Positions 1 to 5,443 of a stretch of 5,781 nt of DNA are shown here, piece by piece (the first letter of the stretch is position 1; each line of letters starts with the position of its first letter). The position numbers were made by a program, and so were the translations under genes. Origin of the DNA: Candidatus Rokuibacteriota bacterium (lineage in GTDB: Bacteria > Methylomirabilota > Methylomirabilia > Rokubacteriales > CSP1-6); contig JACORX010000211.1 in the NCBI GenBank assembly GCA_016179165.1, positions 1-5,781 of the forward strand. The letters are read 5' to 3'. The notes beneath the pieces were generated by a model. That model saw only the letters and a program-made list of their open reading frames with translations. It was not told the DNA's origin and did no database searches.

Positions 1-2
1 AT

Positions 3-296
3 CCGGGGACGGCGCTGTATGCCGAGGCGCGGCGCAACGGCTGGATCGAGGCCGAGGAGCTGGTGGACGACACGGGAGTGCAGCTGAGCGCCATCGGCTA
101 CCCGCACCTCTCGCGCACCGAGATCTACAGCTCGGTCGACGAGGTGTACCGGCGCTTCTACTTCCGCCCGCGCAAGATGATCTCGCTCGGCGCCGAGATG
201 CTGCGCGATCGCCACGTCATGCGGCGCCGCCTCTCCGAGGGGCGCGACTTCCTCCGCTTCCTCCGCAAGCACCGCGCCGAAGCCCCCGCCAGCTAG
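3..296 (+). CDS. hpnJ: Radical SAM protein, HpnJ-like, C-terminal end (partial)
   Basis: This is the last 97 codons of a gene entering from the left and ending at TAG 294-296. The frame is open from base 3 and begins P-G-T-A-L-Y-A-E-A, the 'PGT.LY' segment common after the catalytic domain of B12-binding radical SAM enzymes. It continues through S-A-I-G-Y-P-H-L-S-R-T-E-I and Y-R-R-F-Y-F-R-P-R-K-M to a basic tail, which resembles the C-terminus of hopanoid-associated HpnJ. In Burkholderia, HpnJ is known to be needed for the cyclitol-ether headgroup of bacteriohopanetetrol, acting on a sugar-bearing hopanoid. The CxxxCxxC cluster motif lies outside the window, so the radical SAM assignment rests on tail similarity alone. 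The next gene, serA, is 367 bases away and functionally unrelated, so this is probably the end of a transcription unit. Another B12-binding radical SAM subfamily is the main alternative. Confidence 0.6.
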   Translation, partial: PGTALYAEARRNGWIEAEELVDDTGVQLSAIGYPHLSRTEIYSSVDEVYRRFYFRPRKMISLGAEMLRDRHVMRRRLSEGRDFLRFLRKHRAEAPAS

Positions 297-346
297 CGTT
301 CTCGCTTCGCGACGCGCCCGGTGCCGCATGTCATGTGGCCGGGACG

Positions 347-562
347 GCCGGTGCCGGGGGGTGCCCCTCGTCCGCTCAAACCTCCTCGCCTCGCGCGCCA
401 CCTCGCTCGGACGCTTCCGCCTGCCCCCCCATCCCCCCGAGGCGGGGGGTGCGCTCGCAGCCCCGCTCCGCGGGGGCGGCTCGCGCGGCGGAGGCGTCCT
501 GCGCTTCGGGGCGCGCTACGGCTCGTCGGATTCGCTCCCGATGGGCACCCCCCGCCACCGGC
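347..562. repeat. Long imperfect inverted repeat with branched tip
   Basis: This fills most of the 367-base gap between the radical SAM gene and serA, where I see no credible gene. Bases 348-370 pair with 539-561 at 21 of 23 positions (mismatches at 354/555 and 367/542), and 347 pairs with 562. Further in, 393-399 pairs perfectly with 510-516, and 409-421 pairs with 487-499 (12 Watson-Crick pairs plus one G-U). The unpaired 22-base stretches 371-392 and 517-538 are equal in length. The tip holds two separate hairpins, C6/G6 (433-438 with 444-449) and a 6-bp stem (461-466 with 470-475). Neither a U-tract nor an obvious target-site duplication is present. It could be a mobile non-autonomous element, a dispersed intergenic repeat, a structured RNA or a strong factor-independent stop between transcription units; sequence alone does not decide. 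Confidence 0.7.
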
Positions 563-628
563 TTTACTGACCACGCATGCCCGCATGACGTGCCGGGTGG
601 TGCGCCAGGTCGTGCGCCGGACGACAGG

Positions 629-663
629 CTGGCTGCCTGGGATGTGCGTGTTAGCATATCGAC
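629..663 (+). promoter_or_regulatory. Possible serA promoter giving a leaderless mRNA
   Basis: TAGCAT (652-657) resembles a -10 box and sits 17 bases after a weak -35-like CTGGCT (629-634, three of six consensus matches). Transcription would then begin at or within a base or two of the serA ATG at 664. No Shine-Dalgarno is visible before that ATG, which would fit a leaderless message. The match is weak and the local region is GC-rich, so this is tentative. Confidence 0.3.
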
Positions 664-2256
664 ATGAAGGTCCTCGTCATCGACGCGATCGCGAAAGAGG
701 GGATCGCCTATCTCGCGGAGCGCGGGTTCGAGGTCGAGCAGGTCTCGTCCAAGATCCCGCGGGGGGAGCTCTTCGAGAGGATTGCGGGCTATGAAGCCAT
801 CATCACCCGCTCGTCCACCACGGTGAACGCCGAGTTCCTCGGCCACGCGCGTCGCCTGCGCTTCCTCGGCCGGGCGGGCGTGGGCGTGGACAATATCGAC
901 GTCGACGCCTGCTCCCGCCAGGGCGTGGTGGTCGCCAATGCCCCCTATGGCAACGTGGTGTCGGCCGCCGAGCACACGGTCGGCATGCTCCTGGCCCTCG
1001 TGCGGAAGATCCCGTCCGCTCACGAGGCGCTCAAGCGGCTCGAGTGGGACCGCGGCATCTACGGCTCCGAGTTGTTCCGGAAGACCGCCGGCGTGATCGG
1101 CCTCGGGAAGGTCGGCTCGCGGGTCGCCGCGCGGCTGCGCGCCTTCGACATGGACGTCCTGGTCTACGACCCGTACATCCCCGAGGGGCGCGCGCGGGAC
1201 CTGGGCGTCCGGCTGACCGATCTCCAGACGCTGCTGACCCAGGCCGACATCGTCACGGTGCACGTGCCGCTCTCGGACGAGACGGAGAACATGCTGGCGG
1301 CCCGCGAGATCGCGCTGATGAAGCCGGGCGTCCGCATCGTCAACTGCGCGCGCGGCGGCATCGTCAGCGAGCCCGACCTTCTGGCCGCGCTCGAGTCGGG
1401 GCACGTCGCCGGGGCGGCGGTGGATGTCTGGACGGAGGAGCCGCCGGTCTCGCCGCTCGTCATGCGCCTGGTCCAGCACCCGCGCGTGGTCGTGACGCCG
1501 CACCTGGGGGCCAATACGCAGGAGGCGCAGGTCAACGTTGCCGTGGACGTGGCGCGGCAGCTGGTGGCGTTCCGCGACGGCGAGCTGCTCGAGCACGCGG
1601 TCAACGTGCCGGTGGGGGACCGCGAGAGCATGGCCGAGCTCCGGCCGTTCGTGGCGCTGGCCGAGATCCTCGGCCGCTTTTGCCTCCAGCTCGAGAAGGA
1701 CAACGTCGAGCGCGTCGAGGTGGACGTCGCGGGGCTGGTCGCCAGGCGGGACCCGGAGCTGATCGGCCGCGCCGTGCTCAAGGGCCTCCTCGACGGCGTC
1801 ACCGCTCAGGCGGTCAACCTCGTGAACGCGCGTCTCGTGGCGGTGGAGCGCGGGCTCGAGGTCGTGATCCGGACCGACGAGGCCGCGCCGTCGGGCTACA
1901 CGAACCTCGTTACCGTCACCACGCAGGCCGGGGTCGGGCGGAAGATCATCGCCGGCACCGTGTTCGACGGCGCGCCGAGGATCGTGCGCCTCCGGGACCT
2001 GCACATCGAGTTCATCCCCGAAGGGCACGTCCTCGTGCTCTCGTACGAGGACCGCCCGGGCATGGTCGGGAAGATCGGCTCCATCCTGGGCCGCCACAAC
2101 GTGAACATTGCCTCCATGCACGTCGGCCGCCGCACGAAGCGCGGGCGCGCCATCGTCGTGCTGCTGCTGGACGAGGACGTTCCGCCGGAGGTCCTGGAGG
2201 AAGTCTCCAAGGCGGTCGAGGCCGACTTCGCCCGCGTCATTCGGCTGGAGGCGTGA
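664..2256 (+). CDS. serA: D-3-phosphoglycerate dehydrogenase (type I, ASB and ACT domains)
   Basis: This 530-residue enzyme catalyses NAD-dependent oxidation of 3-phosphoglycerate to 3-phosphohydroxypyruvate, the committed step of cytoplasmic serine synthesis. Residues 1-100 and 285-320 form the substrate-binding domain, with R-S-S-T-T at 49-53 and the near-invariant R-A-G-V-G-V-D-N-I-D at 70-79. The Rossmann GxGxxG is G146-L-G-K-V-G151. Catalytic candidates are R230 (in N-C-A-R-G-G), E259 (in E-E-P-P) and H280 (in V-T-P-H). Residues about 320-450 match the intervening ASB domain and 455-530 the ACT domain. Y461, D463 and N481 fall where, from memory, the Mycobacterium tuberculosis enzyme binds its feedback inhibitor serine, so end-product inhibition is likely. 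The length equals that of long-form enzymes (about 525-530 residues). The start fits the family N-terminus M-K-V-L-V-I-D although no ribosome site precedes it. The stop overlaps the next gene's start by one base. Confidence 0.97.
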   Translation: MKVLVIDAIAKEGIAYLAERGFEVEQVSSKIPRGELFERIAGYEAIITRSSTTVNAEFLGHARRLRFLGRAGVGVDNIDVDACSRQGVVVANAPYGNVVSAAEHTVGMLLALVRKIPSAHEALKRLEWDRGIYGSELFRKTAGVIGLGKVGSRVAARLRAFDMDVLVYDPYIPEGRARDLGVRLTDLQTLLTQADIVTVHVPLSDETENMLAAREIALMKPGVRIVNCARGGIVSEPDLLAALESGHVAGAAVDVWTEEPPVSPLVMRLVQHPRVVVTPHLGANTQEAQVNVAVDVARQLVAFRDGELLEHAVNVPVGDRESMAELRPFVALAEILGRFCLQLEKDNVERVEVDVAGLVARRDPELIGRAVLKGLLDGVTAQAVNLVNARLVAVERGLEVVIRTDEAAPSGYTNLVTVTTQAGVGRKIIAGTVFDGAPRIVRLRDLHIEFIPEGHVLVLSYEDRPGMVGKIGSILGRHNVNIASMHVGRRTKRGRAIVVLLLDEDVPPEVLEEVSKAVEADFARVIRLEA

Positions 2257-2657
2257 TGGCTGCGGCGGTGAAGCCCGGAGCCGCGTCTCGAGCGAACCGC
2301 GCCGCGCGCGGCTTCGAGCGGCGCCCGTGGGGAGGGTTCGAGACCCTCGCGGAGGGCGCGGGCTACAAGGTCAAGCGGCTCGTGGTCAAGCCCGGGCACC
2401 GCATCAGCCTCCAGCGCCACCGCTTCCGCGCGGAGCACTGGGTGGTCGTGGCCGGCGCTCCGCGCATCGTCGTCGGGGGGCGGGTGCGGCGGCTCAAGCC
2501 CCGCGGTACCGTTGACGTGCCCCGCGGCGCCTGGCACCGGATCGAGAACCCGGGCCGGCGCCCGGCGGTCATCATCGAAGTCCAGCACGGGCCGCGCCTT
2601 GACGAGGCGGACATCGTCCGCCGCCAGGACGACTATGGCCGCGCAGGGCGCCGATAA
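2256..2657 (+). CDS. Stand-alone mannose-6-phosphate isomerase-type cupin
   Basis: This 133-residue protein corresponds to the C-terminal cupin (isomerase) module of bifunctional ManC/AlgA-type enzymes, without the nucleotidyltransferase domain. Hallmarks are R-P-W-G-G-F-E (23-29), G-Y-K-V-K-R-L-V-V-K-P-G (36-47), S-L-Q-R-H-R-F-R-A-E-H-W (51-62), V-P-R-G-A-W-H-R-I-E-N (88-98) and the closing D-I-V-R-R-Q-D-D-Y-G-R (119-129). In cupin motif 1, H55, E60 and H61 are present, but the usual second histidine of HxH is F57; H94 of motif 2 is kept. The family usually binds a divalent metal and interconverts mannose-6-phosphate and fructose-6-phosphate; whether this copy keeps that activity is uncertain. 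The ATG shares one base with the serA TGA, and GGAGG (2247-2251) sits four bases before it, so translation is probably coupled to serA. The first 20 residues are a basic, low-complexity extension, so a later start is possible. Confidence 0.85.
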   Translation: MAAAVKPGAASRANRAARGFERRPWGGFETLAEGAGYKVKRLVVKPGHRISLQRHRFRAEHWVVVAGAPRIVVGGRVRRLKPRGTVDVPRGAWHRIENPGRRPAVIIEVQHGPRLDEADIVRRQDDYGRAGRR

Positions 2658-2675
2658 GGGCCCAGCTGCTTCGTT

Positions 2676-2737
2676 GGCGCCCTCGACCGCTCGCTCAACG
2701 TAGAGAGACTACGCCTCGCGAGCGGCCATCGGGCGCC
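2676..2737. repeat. Nested three-stem hairpin between convergent genes
   Basis: Three perfect stems stack on one axis: 2676-2682 with 2731-2737 (7 bp), 2687-2694 with 2718-2725 (8 bp) and 2699-2703 with 2709-2713 (5 bp, loop AGAGA at 2704-2708). Nearly symmetric internal loops (4/5 and 4/4 bases) separate them. It begins 18 bases after the cupin stop and ends 77 bases before the stop of the opposing YdcF-type gene. This is where a bidirectional terminator would sit, but no T-run follows on either strand. A dispersed palindromic repeat or a structured RNA are the alternatives. Confidence 0.65.
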
Positions 2738-2814
2738 GCCTCGCATCTGGACCCTTCTCGCCGCCCTGCGCCGTCGGCGATAGGGGAACAGCTGCGGCAT
2801 CTAAACAAGAAGGC

Positions 2815-3468
2815 CTAGTTGAGGTACTTCGATAGTCCGAGGTAGATGGCGGCGAGGCCGAGGTATTCGTGGAGCACCGCTTCTGCCTGGCGGCGCTTTC
2901 GCCACCAGCCGTCTCCGGGGAAGTCATCCTCCTTCGCCAGCGCGACCAGGCCCTCGATGCCCACGGAGGCTTCCCGGGCCCACACGAGCTTCGCGCGCCG
3001 CGAGTGCTCGGGTGAGGTGACCAGGATGATCCGTCGCCAGCCACGGGCCCGCGCCGCCTCGGCCACGAGCCTCAGCTCCGCCTCCGTGGTCTTGGCTGGG
3101 ACCGAGAGGGCGACGATGGCGCCCGGCGGCACGCCATGCTTTTCGAGGACGAGGCGGGATTCGCCTTGGGAGTCGAGGCGGCGCACGCCGAGCGCGATGA
3201 GCTCGCGGACCCGGTCGGGCGTGAAGTCGTTGGAGAGGACGACGACGGGTGCCCAGCCCCGGCGGTGGAGTCCGGCGGCCGTGGCCTCGCGGGTCGGAAT
3301 CCCGCCCGCCATGACGACGATGGCGTCGGCGGGCGCCAGCGCGTCCTCCACGACGAGAGCCCGGCCGATCAGGCGGAGCGCCGGCCGGTGAGCGGCCACA
3401 GCCAGAACCACCAGCGCCGCCGCCAGAAGGGCGGCGACGGCGAGCCGGCGGCGCGCGCGCGGCGTCAC
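2815..3468 (-). CDS. Membrane-anchored YdcF/SanA/ElyC-family (DUF218) protein
   Basis: This 217-residue protein starts R-A-R-R-R at 4-8, followed by one hydrophobic helix (about residues 9-26), so it is probably anchored in the inner membrane with the domain outside the cytoplasm. The domain shows the family pattern: A-D-A-I-V-V-M-A-G-G (47-56), R60 with a following A/L helix, T-T-E-A-E (127-131) and L-V-T-S-P-E-H-S-R-R-A (149-159). Members such as E. coli SanA, ElyC and YdcF are linked to envelope integrity; ElyC affects peptidoglycan and lipid-carrier metabolism and YdcF can bind S-adenosylmethionine. The exact reaction here is unknown. The start is GTG (3468-3466), overlapping the TGA of the upstream M48 protease by four bases (GTGA), so the two are almost certainly co-transcribed and translationally coupled. 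The C-terminal 40 residues are less typical and contain a W-W-R-K-R-R cluster (188-193). Confidence 0.85.
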   Translation of the reverse strand: MTPRARRRLAVAALLAAALVVLAVAAHRPALRLIGRALVVEDALAPADAIVVMAGGIPTREATAAGLHRRGWAPVVVLSNDFTPDRVRELIALGVRRLDSQGESRLVLEKHGVPPGAIVALSVPAKTTEAELRLVAEAARARGWRRIILVTSPEHSRRAKLVWAREASVGIEGLVALAKEDDFPGDGWWRKRRQAEAVLHEYLGLAAIYLGLSKYLN

Positions 3469-4646
3469 CGCTCCAGCTCGACGAGGTACTCCTTGATCCT
3501 GCGGGCGTCCGGCGCGTCCGGCTTGAGGGCGAGGTACTTCCGGAACGCTTCCGTGGACTTCTCCGTCTGCTTGCTCTGGTAGTAGAGGAAGCCCATCTGC
3601 CGGAACGGGTCGGGGTAGGTCGGGTCGAGGGAGGCCGCGCGGTCGTAGGCCTGGAGCGCCTGGGCTACGAGCGCGGGCTTGTCGGCGGGGTTCTTGGCGC
3701 GCTGGGCCTGGAGGCGGTAGAGGTCGCCGTAGTAGAGATGTGTCGCCGGGTCCTTGGGCGCCAACGGGAGCACGCGGTCGAGCTGGGCCTTGGCCAACCC
3801 GAAGCGGCCGGCGCGGATGTCGAGCGCGGCGTTCTCGCGCACGACGGTGCGGGTGCGCATGGCGAACTCGTCCGTGTTCCGGACGCCGCCGGATGTGTCC
3901 GCCGCGAACTTCGTCTTCAGCAGCTCCTGGGTGTTGGCGATGCGCTCGTCGAGCCGCTGGTGGTTGCCGAAGAAGAAGTTCTCGAGCTTGCCGCCGTCGC
4001 CGTGGTTGTCCTTGAGGAGCGCGAACACGCGCGGCGCCTCGGCCGGGTCGTAGCCGGCCTTGATCATGCGCTCCATCCCCTCCCGGTCCGCCTCGCGCTC
4101 GAGGTCACGCCCGAAGCCGGTGACGGACGCGATGAAGGCGAGCTCCATCTGCTTGTTCTGCGCGTCGCGGTTGAACATGAGCGCGTGGCGGTTCGTGACG
4201 TGCGTCAGCTCGTGGCCGAGGATCATGGACAGCTGCGCTTCGTTCTCGATACGGCTCAGGAGTCCCGTGTGGATATAGACGATGCCGTTCGGCATGGCGA
4301 AGGCATTGAGCGTCGGGTCGCGGAAGACGGCGATGCGGGGGGTGGGTGCGCCCGCCCGCCGGGCTTCCTCGGGGACGAGCTTGGCCGCCACGGAGGCCAG
4401 GTACTCCTCCAGCAGCGGGTCGTCGTAGGTCTTGCCGGTCTTGGCGAGCTTCTCCTCTTCCTTCTCGGCGTCGCTCCAGAGCTGCCGCTCGTCCCGCTCG
4501 GGGCGGAACGGCATGCCCTGATAGCCCATGGGCGGGACGCTGCTCGAAGCGCACCCGGACAGAAGGGCCGTGACGAGGGTCCAGGCCAAAACCTTTGTAG
4601 ACCAGCCCCGCCGGTTGTATGATGACCGCCAGGAGGTACCAGTCAT
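3465..4646 (-). CDS. M48-family metalloprotease lipoprotein with C-terminal TPR region (BepA-like)
   Basis: This 393-residue protein carries a lipoprotein signal: N-R-R at 11-13, a hydrophobic run at about 19-29 and lipobox L29-S-G-C32, placing it in the periplasm attached to a membrane. The peptidase domain has the zinc motif H145-E-L-T-H149 in I-L-G-H-E-L-T-H and the third ligand E183 with D187 in E-R-E-A-D. These are the hallmarks of M48, and the catalytic set is complete. N-H-Q-R-L-D-E-R-I (228-236) matches the family's usual 'H-P-x..R-I' segment, with Q for P. Residues about 265-390 form helical tetratricopeptide-like repeats, as in BepA/YfgC, which degrades or assists misassembled outer-membrane proteins. 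The start is uncertain: ATG at 4646 lacks a good ribosome site and ATG at 4655 is an alternative. The only later candidate, TTG at 4589, would leave a signal peptide without its charged region. It overlaps ydcF-type downstream by four bases. Confidence 0.92.
   Translation of the reverse strand: MTGTSWRSSYNRRGWSTKVLAWTLVTALLSGCASSSVPPMGYQGMPFRPERDERQLWSDAEKEEEKLAKTGKTYDDPLLEEYLASVAAKLVPEEARRAGAPTPRIAVFRDPTLNAFAMPNGIVYIHTGLLSRIENEAQLSMILGHELTHVTNRHALMFNRDAQNKQMELAFIASVTGFGRDLEREADREGMERMIKAGYDPAEAPRVFALLKDNHGDGGKLENFFFGNHQRLDERIANTQELLKTKFAADTSGGVRNTDEFAMRTRTVVRENAALDIRAGRFGLAKAQLDRVLPLAPKDPATHLYYGDLYRLQAQRAKNPADKPALVAQALQAYDRAASLDPTYPDPFRQMGFLYYQSKQTEKSTEAFRKYLALKPDAPDARRIKEYLVELER
4595..4623 (+). 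promoter_or_regulatory. Probable promoter of the small lipoprotein gene
   Basis: TTGTAG (4595-4600) and TATGAT (4618-4623) are separated by exactly 17 bases. The -10 matches the sigma-70 consensus at five of six positions and the -35 keeps the key TTG. The site stands out as A/T-richer than its surroundings. Transcription would start near 4630, leaving a leader of only about 15 bases containing the Shine-Dalgarno. The promoter lies inside the signal-peptide codons of the oppositely oriented M48 gene. Confidence 0.5.
4631..4637 (+). promoter_or_regulatory. Shine-Dalgarno site fixing the lipoprotein start
   Basis: AGGAGGT is seven bases before ATG 4645 and is close to a perfect complement of the 16S rRNA tail. 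It rules in 4645 over upstream in-frame starts such as 4528, which would put the signal peptide inside the protein. Confidence 0.85.
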
Positions 4647-5049
4647 GCGCCGCATCTTTGCTCTGTTGCTCTGCCTCTTGGCTGCGACGGCCTGCGCGTC
4701 CACTCCAACGCGCGTCCAGCGCAGCGAGTTCGAAGACATTACCGTTCCCAAGGGTCTCACCCTGGACCTCAACAAGTCCACTATCATCGAGTCTCCGGCG
4801 GTCAAGGCCGCCCGCTTGTTCTACAAGGGGCGCGTGGAGATCGAGAGCCTGGCGGTGGCCTTCCGGACCTCGCTCGAGGCCAACGGTTGGCGGAACATCT
4901 CGGCCACGACGGCCTCCGACAAGGGTATCACCCAGACCTATGAGAAGACCGGCAGCTCGCTGCAGGTGCTCATCTACGAGGGCTGGTGGTACACTTGGGT
5001 CGAGATGTCCGCCACCCGGGCCGTCTCTCCGAACGGCCAGCCGAAGTAG
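4645..5049 (+). CDS. Small putative lipoprotein of unknown function
   Basis: This 134-residue protein has a classic lipoprotein signal: M-R-R, a hydrophobic stretch (residues 4-14) and lipobox A14-T-A-C17, then S-T. The mature part has a segment V-P-K-G-L-T-L-D-L-N-K-S (38-49), then I-E-S-P-A-V-K-A-A-R-L-F-Y-K-G-R-V (52-68). A helix-like stretch ending in L-E-A-N-G-W (81-86) is followed by alternating beta-like residues to the end. This 'K-S..ES-P..K...Y-K-G-R-V....-F....-NGW' layout recalls small lipoproteins of unknown function in deltaproteobacteria and related lineages; I cannot name a family with certainty. A signal peptide, good ribosome site and promoter all support it as real. It is transcribed away from the M48 lipoprotease, with overlapping start codons, which suggests a shared envelope role or linked regulation. 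Codon use matches its neighbours. Confidence 0.88.
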   Translation: MRRIFALLLCLLAATACASTPTRVQRSEFEDITVPKGLTLDLNKSTIIESPAVKAARLFYKGRVEIESLAVAFRTSLEANGWRNISATTASDKGITQTYEKTGSSLQVLIYEGWWYTWVEMSATRAVSPNGQPK

Positions 5050-5141
5050 CCCGGCCGGGGCCCACCGGCGCCTGAACCGGCTGCTCCACTCCGATCGTCT
5101 GCTCCTCCGGATCCAGCTCGGAGCCCGCGTCGGGAATGCGG

Positions 5142-5176
5142 TATATTCTCCTCGGTGCCCCCGTTTCCGCGGGGCA
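5142..5176 (+). promoter_or_regulatory. Possible -10 box and 5' leader hairpin of the 5212 gene
   Basis: TATATT (5142-5147) is an A/T island in GC-rich sequence and a fair -10 box; no convincing -35 lies at 17 bases. If used, transcription would begin near 5154, and the RNA would open with a hairpin: 5156-5161 pairs with 5171-5176 (6 bp), then a bulged base and two more pairs around loop UUUC. This leaves about 35 bases before the ATG at 5212. Confidence 0.35.
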
Positions 5177-5211
5177 TGTTTTCGCACGGAACGGGCAACC
5201 GAAAGGAGCGT

Positions 5212-5424
5212 ATGGCTGAACCTGAGTGGGAGCTGCTCACGGTGCGCGGGCTCGGCATGACGGACGAGCGCGCGGCTGAATTCGTCGGAACGTTCGTCAT
5301 CCACCGGGCCGGCAGCGCCGAGCCCGTCGAGCAGGTGCAGGTCCGCATCAAGCGGAGCGTGCTCGAAGAGATATCGGGTACCCTAAAGCGCCTGCTCGCC
5401 CGGTCCACGCGGTACACCCGCTAA
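5212..5424 (+). CDS. Small hypothetical protein upstream of the selenoprotein gene
   Basis: This 70-residue protein belongs to no family I recognise. It starts M-A-E-P-E-W-E-L-L-T-V-R-G and ends with a basic amphipathic helix, about residues 46-67, rich in K and R and closing R-S-T-R-Y-T-R. It has no signal peptide, membrane segment or cysteine, so it is presumably cytoplasmic. AAGGAG (5203-5208) precedes the ATG by three bases, a short but workable spacing. In-frame upstream GTG 5155 is less likely because it lies in the leader hairpin and has no ribosome site. The gene ends 19 bases before the UGSC selenoprotein start, in the same direction, so the two probably form one operon. Its role may be tied to that protein, but this is inference from position. 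Regular codon use and a clean ribosome site argue that it is real. Confidence 0.72.
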   Translation: MAEPEWELLTVRGLGMTDERAAEFVGTFVIHRAGSAEPVEQVQVRIKRSVLEEISGTLKRLLARSTRYTR

Positions 5425-5432
5425 CCTTCAAC

Positions 5433-5438
5433 GAGGAG
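5433..5438 (+). promoter_or_regulatory. Shine-Dalgarno site of the selenoprotein gene
   Basis: GAGGAG is five bases before ATG 5444, in the 19-base gap after the preceding stop codon. It supports 5444 as the start and separate translation initiation within the operon. Confidence 0.8.
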
Positions 5439-5443
5439 TCCCA

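Noticed and set aside
347..562. Integron attC site or insertion sequence with terminal repeats
   Set aside because: No attC core boxes, no transposase and no target-site duplication were seen, so only a neutral inverted-repeat call is made.
321..794. Several open frames over the gap before serA, on both strands
   Set aside because: Their translations are low-complexity P/R/A/G runs arising from the inverted repeat, they run into serA in the wrong frame, and none has a convincing ribosome site.
376..2121. A 581-codon open frame on the minus strand across serA
   Set aside because: It is antisense to a clearly conserved serA and has a biased composition rich in D, R, H and A; it reflects GC-rich codon use rather than a gene.
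1044..2256. Long upstream extension of the cupin reading frame through serA
   Set aside because: It is an R/A/G-rich out-of-frame translation of serA. The cupin family N-terminus and GGAGG site support the start at 2256.
3738..4622. A 294-codon plus-strand open frame opposite the M48 protease
   Set aside because: It is a shadow of the HELTH-containing protease gene, rich in V, E, A and R with no recognisable domain.
4647..4805. Extending the M48 protease start upstream to 4805
   Set aside because: It would bury the lipoprotein signal peptide behind 53 residues antisense to another gene.
5050..5059. Ten-base perfect palindrome after the lipoprotein stop as a terminator
   Set aside because: It has no loop of its own and no T-run, and such short GC palindromes are expected often in DNA of this composition.
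4105..5304. A 399-codon minus-strand open frame spanning the lipoprotein and small protein genes
   Set aside because: It is antisense to two supported genes, overlaps the protease in another frame and shows no domain.
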